A stretch of 64,000 nt of DNA from Tribonema minus (lineage: Eukaryota > Sar > Xanthophyceae > Tribonematales > Tribonemataceae). Location: assembly GCA_017506865.1 (NCBI GenBank), contig JAFCMP010000078.1, forward strand, positions 186,001 through 250,000. The letters are read 5' to 3'. Below are positions 23,771 to 36,900 of this stretch, in pieces. A program made the position numbers and the translations under genes. Position 1 is the stretch's first letter, and every line of letters starts with the position of its first letter. The notes beneath the pieces are model-generated. The model saw nothing but the letters and a program-made list of their open reading frames with translations, had not been told where the DNA came from and did no database searches.

Positions 23771-26700
23771 ATGGCTTCCACCGGAGCGGAAGGGGCAGCG
23801 CCCGCACAAGCGGCAGCAGAGCCTGTGATCGATGAGAAATTGGCGAAAGCGTTGCTGGAGCAGCACAACAGGTGTCTGGCTGCCAAGGACAAGGCTCTGC
23901 GCTACTGTGAGTGCGGTGCATCTGATAAAGATGTTTGAAAAAGGTCTTCGCATGAAAGCGATTCATTTATCTGTCATCCACGATGTGCTGCAAGCGCAAC
24001 TTCTTCGTCAGCACGCACTTTTCACGTCATGAGAAAGCTGGTGACACGACGGTCTCACTCCGCTACAGCATGTCTGCACTGGCATACACTCTTCCAAGAA
24101 CGCTCTACCTATTCATTGACAACAGCACTCAAACAGAAGTCGGTTGCAAGTCGGCCACGGATTTCGGGAGGTGGCATCTCTCTCACACACTCTCAGTGTT
24201 GCGAGTGCCAGTGACCTTCACACCCCTTGCACTCCTGGTGGCATGCTTGGATCGCCTGCTAGAGGCAGACCAAGATTTTGCACAACGCTGTGTACTGCAT
24301 GTGCCAATTGTGCAAGTATCAGCTAGCAGCAGTGCAACCCAATGACTGACTTATATGGGTCCTATCCTAACTAGAGCATCTTTCATAAGAATGCACTCTT
24401 CCTGCAGCTTTGCCTGAATGGCACCTGCAAAGGGCCTCGTTCGCGAACATTCCACCACAAAAGTCTCAGACTAGCATCCTGCCTTTTGATTCAAGGAGGT
24501 GCGGCAGCTGCAATTCGGTAGTAGCTGCTGCAGCTGCACTGCTGCAGCGATAGCACCGCTAACCGCAGTCACATATGGCAGTGGAACGCAATCCGATCAG
24601 CAGCAGCAGCCAGCAGGGAGGGCCTGGCACCAAGACATGCTGTAACCCGTACCCGTCCAAGTAACCCCAACCCTAATCCTAACCCTAGCCCTTGTATCCT
24701 CGATATATCTCTGCTAGCACCAGGTGTGTCATGCAACCTCAAGCTCATTGTCATCCCTATGCACACTGCCCCCATTTGAGCAATGCTGCCCCTGTGCTTA
24801 TTGCTGCTGCTGCTGCTGCCGCTGCCGCCGCTGCTGCTGCTGCTGCTTACTGCTGCTGCTGCCGCGTGCATCACATCTCAGCGCCTCGCGTGACATTCCT
24901 CAAGGCTGCGATAGAGAAGATGGGCTGCAAGCTGCCGGATGAGAGCATCGAGTGCAGGCGCTGCGATGAGAGCATGACGGGGGGGTTTACGTTGAACGCT
25001 GAAGCTGGCGCATCTCAACAAGGTATGTAGTATGGTTTTTGTTGCAATCCAGATAGGATGCCGGATTAACACATTGAAGTGCTCACTTACTTTCAGCCTG
25101 TGCTTCAGGCTCATGCCATCAAAACATCACCAAGCTCGACTGGCAGCGAAGCTAAAGTGGTAGTTGACATCAGCAATGCTCAGTTGGACATTAATGTCAG
25201 GCCCTACCCTGACATGAGTGTTGACTGTCCATTGTAGGCCTCCATTTGTTAACAGCAGTGGGTCTTGAAGAGGACATGAAGTTCAACAGGGGGCTAGGAA
25301 CTTCACACTGTCCTCAAACTCAGTCTCCTCCTCTTGGGTCACTTGACGCTCTTGAAGGAAGCAGTCTGCTGTTTGGCATAAGCTGGACTTCAACCTGAAC
25401 CACCCGCAAGTTGAAGCCGCATTGACACTGGATCAATGTTAAGACATGTGCAGGCACGCTTTACATTATTTGGGTGTGCAATGTGGTAGTACGGTGCATA
25501 CTGTACTGCACTACATGGTGCAGTGCTTGTACAAAAGAGCATCACATGGGAGCATATAGTGCAGTTAATTATGTGTCCATACCACGGTAGTGTATGCTAC
25601 AGCATGTTTGTCTGATGCACTACGCACTACGCACTATGCATTGTACAATGTGTACTGCGGCCCTCACGATCATATTTGTGATCCGCGCCTGCGTAGGGTT
25701 ACAGCTAGGCTAACCCTAACCTCACCTCGTGCGCTGCTGCTCATTTGCACCACGTTCATCAGGCGGCAAACCCCAGCCGACCATTATTCTGTGTGAGGAG
25801 GTTCAGATAATGCGGCAGCAGCGCGTCGTTGATTCGACGCTGGCACACGAGCTTGTACACGCATTCGACGCGTGCCGCGTCAAAGCAGACTTCACCAACT
25901 GCCTACACCACGCGTGCACGGAAATACGTGCCAGTAATCTCAGGTGGGTGGTAGGTGAATGGTGGATGGTTTTGCATTGCATGCGAACATCGCTGACTGT
26001 TGCTCGCAAGGCGTGTTGAGCCTGCACAGGGATTGTAAGGCCTTTTGTCATGCCCCTGTGCAGAGATTGTAGACTGATACTTCTGAAGTAAAACTTAGCG
26101 GCACACAACGCAAGGTCACAAGTGGGCTGCGCGCAGGTTTGCTGCGCATGGCAAATCAGACGAAGTATGCGCTTGTGCAAACATGAAAGGAGGCGGATTC
26201 TGGCAGGAGAGGAAAGTAGAGGTGAGATGGTGAATGCTTCTGCAAAATCATGCTTCGAAGTAGTTTTATTTTTGGAACGCTTGTACATGTCGCGCTCAAA
26301 GTGAGAAACTTCAAAGCAAAGGTGACGTTGCCTGTACTCCTTCCTTGTCCACAGAAGCTGCAGGCATGATGCACATGAGTGGAATGATACTTGCGTCAGT
26401 ATATATACTAGTGGCAGCTTCGGGCTATCTGTTTCACTTCTAGTGCAATGGTGTAAGCAACTCAGTGAAAACAATGGCAGCAGCAGGAGCATGTGCGGAA
26501 TTTGATTGCGTGACTGTGGTAGAGAGATAGCCATGGCATGCCCCGCAAGAAAGCTAGAGCAGGGTGCGATGTTTTGTTGCCAAAACCATTCCGTGCCATG
26601 TCAGCTGATGGTAGTGAGTAATATGCTTGAGACGTAGCTTTATGGACAGCAAACCACAGCTGACTTGCACAAGCAGTCACGCACAAGATGCTCTTGTCAC

Positions 26701-27022
26701 TTTCAGGCTGATCGACAAGCGAGGTCAGCACCAGAGAACTTCATGCACAATACTTCAACTGTCATGCTGCTTGCATGACTCATTATAAAGTGCATTGCTT
26801 GTGCTGCTGCTGTGCATCGTATGCAGCGGCGAATGTGCATGGAAGATGGAATGGGACCGAGGCAACGTAGCAATCACGCGCCAGCAAGAAAAGTGCGTCA
26901 AGAGGAGAGCTGCCCTGAGTTTAGCTGCCAACCCTTCTTGTAAGGGCCAGGAGCAACAGTTTATCGATGCTGCGTGGCCATTTTGCAGCAGGGATGATGA
27001 GCCTTTCGACGCAAATCCATGA
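23771..27022 (+). CDS. ATP23: ATP23 mitochondrial inner-membrane metalloprotease
   Basis: Zinc metalloprotease/chaperone of the mitochondrial intermembrane space, which in yeast processes Atp6 and helps assemble the F0 sector. Four exons, 23771-23906, 24882-25022, 25763-25943 and 26827-27022, join in phase to 217 residues. They read ALRYSPRVTFLKAAIEKMGC, then ECRRCD (Cys70, Cys73), then the catalytic HELVHAFDACR with HELVH at residues 121-125, then NCLHHACTEIRASNLSGEC, and the C-terminal block CVKRRAALSLAANPSC. Each matches the M76 family in order and spacing, and the length is typical. The intron before exon 2 ends in a CTG/CCG-rich tract (24803-24865). TGTAA lies 11 bases after the stop and may be the poly(A) signal. 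Confidence 0.94.
24803..24865 (+). repeat. CTG/CCG trinucleotide repeat at an ATP23 acceptor
   Basis: An interrupted (CTG)n/(CCG)n run ends ~15 bases before the acceptor of exon 2 and acts as its polypyrimidine-rich region. Confidence 0.85.
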
Positions 27023-27465
27023 CACAGCCATTTGTAAAGCAGGTGTTTGCGTGTGTGGTTTTCTGCCTGCTGTTTATGAACATGTTGTGCACGCTGTGTG
27101 CATTGAATCCTGCTGCTTGAGACGTTTGTGCAGCTCCAGGTGCTGCAACACAGGGCAAGGATGCATGCTACTGTATGTGCTACTCATTCAAGCATCATAG
27201 GCCGCAAGTACTAGCGACGCCCGAGAGTGCTTCGCAGCAATTCAATGCGCAGGGAATGCACACAACGCAGCGCTTGCTAGTGTTGAACAGCATCAGATTC
27301 AACAACTCGACAGAAAGACGCGAGAGCAGCAACACACAGAGAGAGTCAGCAACTGGTGTGTCCATTGTGCCAAGCGTGGCGTGGCGGTATGTGCAGCGTG
27401 CATCGCCACCGCTGCTGTGGCGAGTCAACTTCAACAGCGCAGTTTGAAGGCCGCTGAGCGTTGTG
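27023..27465. other. Convergent spacer between ATP23 and PAN3
   Basis: Short 3'-to-3' intergenic region. No other feature is recognised. Confidence 0.6.
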
Positions 27466-30400
27466 TCATACTGGTCCCGGAGGGTACATGACGGCACCAG
27501 GTGCAAGCATCATGGCGATTCCAGGCGGCATTTGCGCGTTGCCGGTGGCGCATAGCTCATTGAAGGCCTGTGCACAGAGCCAGGGTTAGGGTACGGGTTG
27601 AGGTTCATCAGGTGTTGCGTCAGGATCAAATGTCAAATTGCGATATGCGAGATCATTGCAAACACAAAAAGAAGTTTACCCGAGGCACTGTACTGCATGA
27701 CATTTGATTCAGGACAGCCAGCCTTGCGTGGGTGTGTCCATCTCACAGACAAATATGATGCGAATGAGATGGCGTACTTTGGCAAGTGACACTTCAAAGT
27801 GGCAGCTCACACTCAAGCGTGCAGTTAATTGTGCCTAACTTTCAAGAGCCGGAATGCAAATCATTGTGAGCAATGCCCCTGAAACCCTATTCTTCATGTG
27901 CGCCACTGCGGTCATGGACAACTCTCACGGTCAATGTGAACACTTCGCTTGTTCGATGCAAAGCCACCACCATGCACCATTTCAACTTCGGGCTTTCACC
28001 ACTGCCATCACTGCTAATGCCATGCTCGAACCTGACAGTATTCAGCTGCGACGATGACATACCTCTTCCAAGCAGCGCTTGATGTCCTCATACGACGCCA
28101 CGAGTATGTTTCGCTGGTCTCTGCTGGTGAGCAGGATGCGCTCTGGATCTCCAACGTCCAGCTTGTTGAGGCACTGCAGCATGTGGCCTAGGTCCAGGTG
28201 GGCTGCCCCAGTCTCATCCACCTGACAATTGCACATGTCACCATGGAACAGTCAGATTGTACGTGCACGTGTCACATATAGAAAAGTCAGTTTGTACTTT
28301 GCGTGGAGATGCTCTGTAGGCATGAATACAGTACCTGCAGCACAGAAAACAGACCAGCAAATGCAGAGCTCAGGGTAGCAGCAAGGGACAGACAAAGAAG
28401 TTTTTAAGTCAACACATGTTGCACATGAGATAGTCGCCAGAGAAACTGGCAGCACAGCACACATGTGTGATGTGTGCAATCACGGCAGGATCAATGTCCA
28501 GTCTATGAGCATTGAAGCACGCGGCAGACAAGCAACAGTTGTGCTGCCCCTACATCCCACTTACTTGACAACCAAAGTACTAGAAGTACATGTCATCACG
28601 AAAAATCAAAACAGCAAGCCACCAGAGAGGTGCGGTGATCAACTACTGCCGTACCTGATGAAAGCAGTAGTCCCGGAACAGCTTGAGCACATATCTGTCG
28701 CCCGTCTCTGACCAGCCGCCGCCGCTCACACCCCTCTGCGTGTCGGGCCGCTCATTTACGGCACCGAGCTTAAGCAGCAGACGCAGCAAGCGCCCGTTGT
28801 CGTACTCTCCATGCAAGTGGCTGCAAGAGCGCGCAGCCGAAATGGCACAATGGCGGAAAGCGATCAGTACTGCCGCTTTTGATAGTGATAGTGCTGGGGC
28901 AGCGTATGCATAAAAGTACGTGAATATCTGCTGCAGCGTTGCGTCATTTCTGCAAGTGGCAGAATTGATCAGCACCGCCGCTTTCAGTGTAGTCATGTGG
29001 GCTTCGGTGACGCATGCCTTGCACGTTTTATCTTTACCTGCAAAGGGGGGCACATTTGATCATGCCCGGAAAAGCTTAAAAAGGAGTACGTTCCGCAGCA
29101 TCCATCCATGAGCCAGGTAGCTTCTGCTAAGAACCCTGACACGTGAGTATATCTAAATCATATACTTCACAGGTTATCTAAGTTCGTGAACAGCGCTATC
29201 AGTCACAGCAGCACACAACGAGATGAGAGGCACAAAGACAAGCCCCACGCGACGCGGCATGCACTTGCTTGTCTCAATTGTGCTTCGCGGACATATTCCG
29301 AGTTCGCCCATTTCGCCTTTTCCCTGCCAGTCTCGCTGACAACTGCGCAGTAACGTGCACTCATTAACACACACATACATACATACATGCCTGTGGAGCA
29401 CGAGTCACGCTGACTAGTGCACACATCAATCCATACACGCATTCTACGTACAACTTTAACATACACACATGTCTGTGGAGCACATACACACCAATCATAT
29501 ACGCATCGTATGTACATGTGTACCTGTGGAGCACGTCGCATTCGTGGTGCGAGGCATCCAGGCAGTCGGCCATGTGCGGCGCCGCCATTACCAGTGCCTG
29601 GTCCAGCGGAACGCCGCGCAAGCTGAGCTCGTACAAGAAGCGCCAGAGCTCAGGGGAGTAGTTGGCCTTGATGAAGGACAATGAGCCGGGTAGGTTAGGG
29701 GCGCCTGAAGCCAGAGGGGGGAAGCACACAGGGGGTTTGAGAGATGAACAATGGGCGTGGTATATCATCATAGCCAGTGGGCATCAGAGTACGAACTGAT
29801 CTGGGCAGGATAAATGACCAAAACGAAGACTGGCAGCTTGGGGGCGCCTGAAGTGCGAGGGGGGGGGGGGGGGGGGGGCAGCACGCAGGGGGTTTGTGAG
29901 AGAAATAACGGGCGTGCTTTATCAGAGGCGGTGGGCACCAGAATATGAAATGACCTAAGCAGGCTGTATGTTCAATGAAGCGTCTGCTGTGGAGGCCGAG
30001 CCCTGCACAGTCATGCTGCTGGCCCAAGTCTGCAGCCATGCCATTTCATAATGACAGTTCATAATGACAGGGAAAGCAGAATCCCCCTAGAGGCGAGCGA
30101 CTCCACCTCACTTTGCCTATTGCATGGGAGGGGGCGCGGGGGGGGGGGGTCATCCGCACCCCCCAATCAGACTCAACTTTGAAATTGAAGTATGCACTGA
30201 CCACACTCCCCCTTTCCCTGGCACCCCAGCTTGCGATGTATAGTGTCCCCTGGAGATCCAATATTTGTAATCATAGGTATGAGTCCAGTGGACCACGGTG
30301 CAGCAGCTGCGATGCATGTTGTCCAACTCCGTAGTGGTGAAGGTGGCAAATCAACATGGCAGCACTCCGCTACCAGCGCTCAAGCTGTTCCAAACGTTCA

Positions 30401-33400
30401 AAGTTCCAACACAGAATGACACGGAATGCATCTATGCCGCATGCACTACACTCGCAAGCTGCACACCCCACCTTACTCACGCCCACGCCCAGTGACAGGC
30501 GGCCTACCAACACTACACGACACTTGTGCACCGTGTGCACCATGCAAGTGCCTCCAAGCGCATTACACTTTTCTTAAAGCCTGCCACAAAGATACTACTT
30601 ACGCTGAGGCGCGCCTGGCCACTTCTGGCTGGTACATCAGCATGCGGCAGCCACAACAGTGCGAGCAAAGGCGTTGATGTCACTTTCTTAGGATTAGAAT
30701 TAGGGTTTATTTCATGCTCAGGCTCTAGATACTCATGTACATGCCCGCTGCGGTAGCAGACAGAGACCCTGGATTCCTGCAACCTTTATTTCAAGACACC
30801 ACTTCAAGACACCACTGCCCACGACAGAGATGGCCGAGCATGCTGCGTGTTGCGGGCAGTGCCAAGTGTCGTAGACCTGCGCGTTGTGCGCTGCCTCAAC
30901 AGTTGAGCGCTGCTGCACACATGGAGCGCTGCCGCAACCAGTGTTGAGCGTTGTCATCACCCTGAGCCGACGCAACCCAAGACACCACCGAGTTCGCGCG
31001 CTCGGAACATCTCCCCTGGTCAGCACTGCGTGCCCACACAGCTTCCCACCCGCGTACCTAGTCTAAATGCCGCCCGGTCAGCAAAGGGGAACCTGCAACA
31101 TGCACAAGTACCTCTCGCCCGTGCTTACTGACAGAATTATCAAAACACTGAGTATTACTGCAGCCATCCAACACCGTACCTGACTCACTCACAAGGTTGT
31201 CAAAATACCAAGATCACTGCAGCCACGCAGTACCGTACCTGGTGCCACCCTGGCCCTGCACGCGATGGAAATGACCGTGCACGCGAGTGCCTTGATGTCA
31301 GCATCGCGCCCTGCCGCTGCCGCCGCTGGTAGCGTGGACAGAGCCTCGTACTCCAGCGCGTTGTGAACGCCTGCCCAGTTGATGCGAACGCGGCCACCGG
31401 GGAGGAGCAGCACGTGCTCTGGGGAGATGTGGCGGCAGGCCATGCGCGCGTCTGCCATGTGGACGGCGCGCACCTGAGGGGGGTTGGGGGGGGGCGGGTG
31501 TTAGGGGGCGGGGGGGGGGGGTCAGTGTACGGATTGTTTCATGCAACTTTCGCCAACGTGCTGGGAACAGGGTGAGGGTTATGCAGCGAGAAACATATTC
31601 AAAACCCCAAGCGTCAAGCTGCGCATCATATTCAGAGGTCAAGTTGTCTGCAGCATTGAACTTGAGCAGCTGCCGCAGGAATAAGCTTACGCAAGTGTTG
31701 CAGTCCCCATGACGTATGGTTGCTGCAATTACAACGGCTGCCAGTATCCTAGGCAGCAGCTTCAAAGACCAGATCAACCTAAACCTTTTGCCAACTTGCG
31801 ATTTGCACGGAACATTGAAGCTGACATAAAGATGTTATTCTGAATAGCAGCCGGCCTGTGCTATTGGGGTTTCACATTCGCAGCGAAATGGGCTCATGAC
31901 TACATTTAGTTCAAGCAGTTGAGGTCAGAAGATTCAACTAGCTGTGCTTACCGCGGAGAGCAGTTGGCAGCCAATGGACCACAGCAGACCCTCTGGCAGC
32001 AGATTGCCGGGGCGCTCCAGGTATCTGAGGGTAGGTAGGTATAGCGAGCATCACACAGTGAAAGATATGGTAAGACATGCAGCACGTCATGATGCACATA
32101 TAGGACCGTGAGGGCCAGGCAACATACACCACTTCATGTAACAGGTATAGGACCGTGAGGGCCAGGCAGCATATGCTGCTGAAGTGACAATCAAATCTTA
32201 CTGACACATGTAAAACCGGACGGCAGCAAGTGAAGTAGTGGTGATGGGGTTCGGTTAAAAACGCAATTACCGTATTGAGGCAAGGCAGTCTTACCGTATT
32301 GAGGCAAGGCAGTCTTCAAAAATGAATCACCACAATGGCAAGCGCGCCACAAAACAGCAGGCACTTGAACACAACGCGCTGATACGTCCCCGCAACCAGT
32401 GCTTTCAGGCGCTGGGTGCACACCATAATGTAAGGATTTGCGCATGCAAATATTTGAGACAAATCCGTTCCCTTCAGCAATGCCTGGTGGGGCAAAATGT
32501 CTCTTGACAAACACCACCAAGCCATTTTCTCCGACAAAAATTGTGCACAGCGCCGCCAATGCAACAACACAATGCCACACTGTCCTACATAGAAGTACAT
32601 GCATACCGTTGTGCCAGCGTCTCCGCACGTGGGTGGTAGTCCTCCACAAAGAAGGCGCAGCCCTGGTACATGAAGGCTTCCTTCAGCTGCACCAGGCCGG
32701 GGTGAGCGCTGACACCATGCCACATTTCTGACCAAAAAGTGCAAGCAGGTGCAGGCAGTCTGAGAAATTAGTGCAAATGTGTTGTTGAGGTAGCATAGCA
32801 AATAAAGCAAGAGCTACCGACACCGTGCCACATATCTGACGGAACACAAGCAGATGTCTTTGTTTCAAGGTACTGCTAACAATCAGGGCACGAGCTGCTG
32901 CTGTCCTGACAGACCAAGGGCAGACCCAGGCACGAGTGCGCAACAGCACAAGTGTTCATGAAGGTTGGGCAAGACTGGTCACATTCTGACATGGTGCGGC
33001 AGACCCAGGCAACCATAGGAAGTGAGTGAACATGTGAACACAAAAATGGGCAAGCGTCAGCAGTTGCAGCAAAAGTCACAACAACACGGGGCTGGTGCCC
33101 AAACCTAACCCTAAGCCAGTGACCTCTGCGCTCAGCCCTGACCCTACTTGTGACCCCTGGCCCTGAGCGGGCCTTGTGTAGGGGGATGACTGCGCGACTG
33201 TTACAGCGTCAGGAGTGTCTGTGCATGAGTCAAGTGGCATGGCATGCAGTATTTTCAATAGCCCTCATCCGGAGCCCTAACCCGACCTCATTTCTAATCC
33301 TAACCTCAGCGCTATTGAATCAGACAATGACCACAGTCGCCATGCATACTCGCCCAGTGTCTCCCGCCACGTTGGCAAAACTTCAAGGATGACATGCCTC

Positions 33401-33916
33401 AGCAGCGAATCTAAAGACACGCCTCACGCAGACACGACACGTTGCCCTCTGATGCCACAACCAGTCTCACCCCAAGTCCCAGCATACTGATTCAGTCTTT
33501 CGCACGTATAGAGGCAAAACTTCAAGGATGGCATGCCCCGGCAAAGACATTACTCACGGGCCCTTCAAACACGTCGCCCTGCAATGCCGCACAACACACG
33601 CCGAAGTGCTCGTCCACCATAGTAGCAGGCACTGCCTACCTACTACAGTACTAGCCCTTACTCTGACTTTTGAAAGCCCTGCCGCTGAAACCTACCACCA
33701 ACCCTAACCCTAACCCTGACCTTAACCTGACCCCACTCTAACCCTGAACCACATCCCTGAAACTGCTACCTAGCTACCCGCACACTGGCGTGCCGCCTCA
33801 AGCGACAATACCAAACACTCACCAAGCGTCTCCTGCATGATGTTGGCCGTCGTCCTAACGCCCTCGAAGCGCCGCAGTGCGTACGGGAGGCCGTCCGTGT
33901 TGCTAATGACCTGTTT

Positions 33917-33948
<32 letters not shown>

Positions 33949-36900
33949 TATTGAGGGTAGGTAGCGGTGTATTGAGGGTAGGTAGCAAAGACGGTTGGAG
34001 CGCTGCCATTGGGACGTGGTGTACCGCAGCTGCAGCAGGCAGTTGAGGGAATGTGCATTACTGCACACTGCTGAGCATTGGTGTCTGGTGCACTCAGGAG
34101 TAGAGATGGACACGGGTGGACATGCGTATATACCTCACACTTGAAGTATGCCATGTAAGAGCCGCCAAGCGGCGGTCATGTTGCCATGCCGCTTCAAAGG
34201 TAGCGCACGTCGCTGAACAAAGACAAGCATGCACTATGGCAGAAGAGTTTGATGTCCTCCTGGCAAGTTGCAGATTCCTGGCATCAGCTGGCAAGACAGC
34301 GATCACACGGAGAATGCAGAATGTAGTGCAGTCACGCCAGATCACCTTGAGTTCTGGCGTCATGTGAGTTTGAATGTCATTGAATGCGAGCAGCTCACAG
34401 AAACGTGTGCAAACCTCACCGCAGATCTGCTCTGTGCGTAACACGATGATGAACCGCATAGGCTCGTATAGACGCACACACACTTGAGAGTCTCCATCCT
34501 TCGAATACACTTACTGGAGTGGTTGCCAAAAGCTGTAGTTGAAGAAATGCAGCTGCATGCGTGCATGTGGTCGTAAACAAATTTCTTCACACCTGTCGCT
34601 GCATACTTCCAAGGAAGCGACCAGCTGGCTGCACAATCTGTATGCAAAATGCGTATGCAGACCTTGTAAGTGGTAGAGGGGTGTCCAAAACTTCCAGAGG
34701 TGCCTCTCCGCTTGTTGGCGTCATCCAGGGGGTAAATAGCATAAAACCTGTAGTTATGTGAGGAGCCAGCACAAAATGAAATTAACGATGCATCAGAGCA
34801 CAGTGAGCACAAGCGCAGACTGTGCGTGATGCTGAAAGGTGCTGTGATAGACTCCACGTGTATGGCCATTTGGCTTTACGCATGGCCCAGCGGTGATTAG
34901 TCAAGATTCATACGTGCATACAGCAGCGGCCCGACCATCGTTCAGCCGTAGGACCGACGGGCGTAAGCATAAGTGCAAGGCGGGTGAAGTCCATCAGAGC
35001 TGTCACCACAAATGAAATGGGAACAAGCTATCCGCTGCGCGAAGTCATGGTGTACGGCAGCGATGGCGGTGTCATTCATGCGCTGCGTATCACTCGTCAC
35101 GCTGCTTTCTCTGTCTCGATCTCATGGGAAGGATGCTTGACTTCCTGACCGAATAGGCTACTGGTGGAGCCCATGACCGAGGAAATATATGACACGACTC
35201 TGCCATCCTGAACCTTCAACTAGTGGTGCCAAGTGCGTTGCATAAGTAACCTATGAAAGGATTCGTATTGCACATGAACAGATCAACTAAGCTGTTGTTG
35301 TACTTCACATTTCTAGATTTGTTGAAGTTTCATGTTGCATGTGATGCCAGTCAGTAAAATATGTAGCAGATGCCACTGCTGCAGGGAAAAGCCGCAATGA
35401 CCTTTTGCTGTCAACCAAGTGCACAACACCGTGTAGGCGATGCTCACATCAACGGTATACCTACCCCACTGCGTCCCTGCGCGGCAGCTTCTACAATAGC
35501 ATGCTCGACTAGCGATGCCAGCAGTGCTGCTGCTACTCAAAACATAAAAATAGAGCACTGCTCACACTCTCGCAGCACCAAATTCAAGCAGCTGCCTCGC
35601 GACTTCAAGCACAGACGTAGGGCGCTCGAGCACACAGAAGTAGAGGCAGGTAGGAACTATGGGTACAGGTGCGGTATGTATGTCTGAGGGTGCAAGCGTG
35701 ATGATTATATGGAGAAAATATCCCTGAGCCTCTCATCGCTGGGCGGCAGCTGTCTCATCATGTATGTAAGGGTATGGTATGTATGTATGAGTATGGTATG
35801 TATGAGGGTACAAGCGCAATACATACCTGGAGGGTATCTCCTTGAGCCTCTCATCACTGGGCGGCAGCTGTCTCATCATGTCCAGTGTCTGGCGCTGCAG
35901 CTCTGCCCATAGGCCATCTGGCACCGACATCGAGCGCACTGTCCTGTAGAGATAGATGAGGAGGTCACATAGAAATCGCTGACAATAAGTAAAAACCTCA
36001 GCATAGGTACCTGACCCGTTTGCAGCACATGTAAGCTCAAAATGTAAAGTGATGCTGTAGGTGCATACGAAAGCGCCGGTGACCCAGATGGTCTTCACAC
36101 ATGATGGCTACATCACGTAAAAAAAAAAGAAAAGAAGCGCCTGGAAGGGGTACACCGCTCGCATCGCCAGAAGAGTACACATCCGGTACGCTGTCCTGCT
36201 CCCGCAGCTGCAGCACCATAGGCTGACTGATGCGCCACTATGCATGCTTTCCATGCGTAACCCACATTAACACGAAGAGCGCGTTACACTCATACAAACA
36301 TGAGTATACATGCGTTGCGCTGCAAAGCACATGAGTGCTGAGAACCTACGACGTGTATGCTTGAATACTGCACTGCAGCGGGTTGTTGATGTTCTTACGG
36401 CCATGACCTAACCCTAACCCTAACCCCAACCCTAACCACAAGTCCCTCAAAGACGACACGCAACAAGCACTTGTTATAATGTACATGCAAGTTTCAATAT
36501 TGGCACTTGTGTGCCCACTTCAGCATCTGTCAGTGGAGTTGACAAGGAGTCAGGCACCCTTGCGCAGCCTGATCGGGAAAGTGTGATGCATCAGTACCAT
36601 CATGCTGAACACCTAAAAAGTACTTGTAGAGGCACCATTTAATTGACTTTTCCCATCCTGGGACCTGAGGTCAAGCTTGAGCTCGCAATGCATAGATACA
36701 TACATACATACACAGCATGTCAGCCTCGTAGTGTCACACCATGCTCAATTGTCAAAATTGAATCATGAGGCAGAGAGGCGCCGTTTGGCTTGCTGTCTCG
36801 ACTCTGGGGCTGAGCTCCAGAGTGTTCCTCGCACACACTTGGAACACTAGGTTCGGTGGGTTCAATGTGCAGCACTTCATAACCTAATTGTGGCACTGCC

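Noticed and set aside
25803..26534. Minus-strand open frame of 243 codons
   Set aside because: Antisense to the ATP23 catalytic exon, with no recognisable motif.
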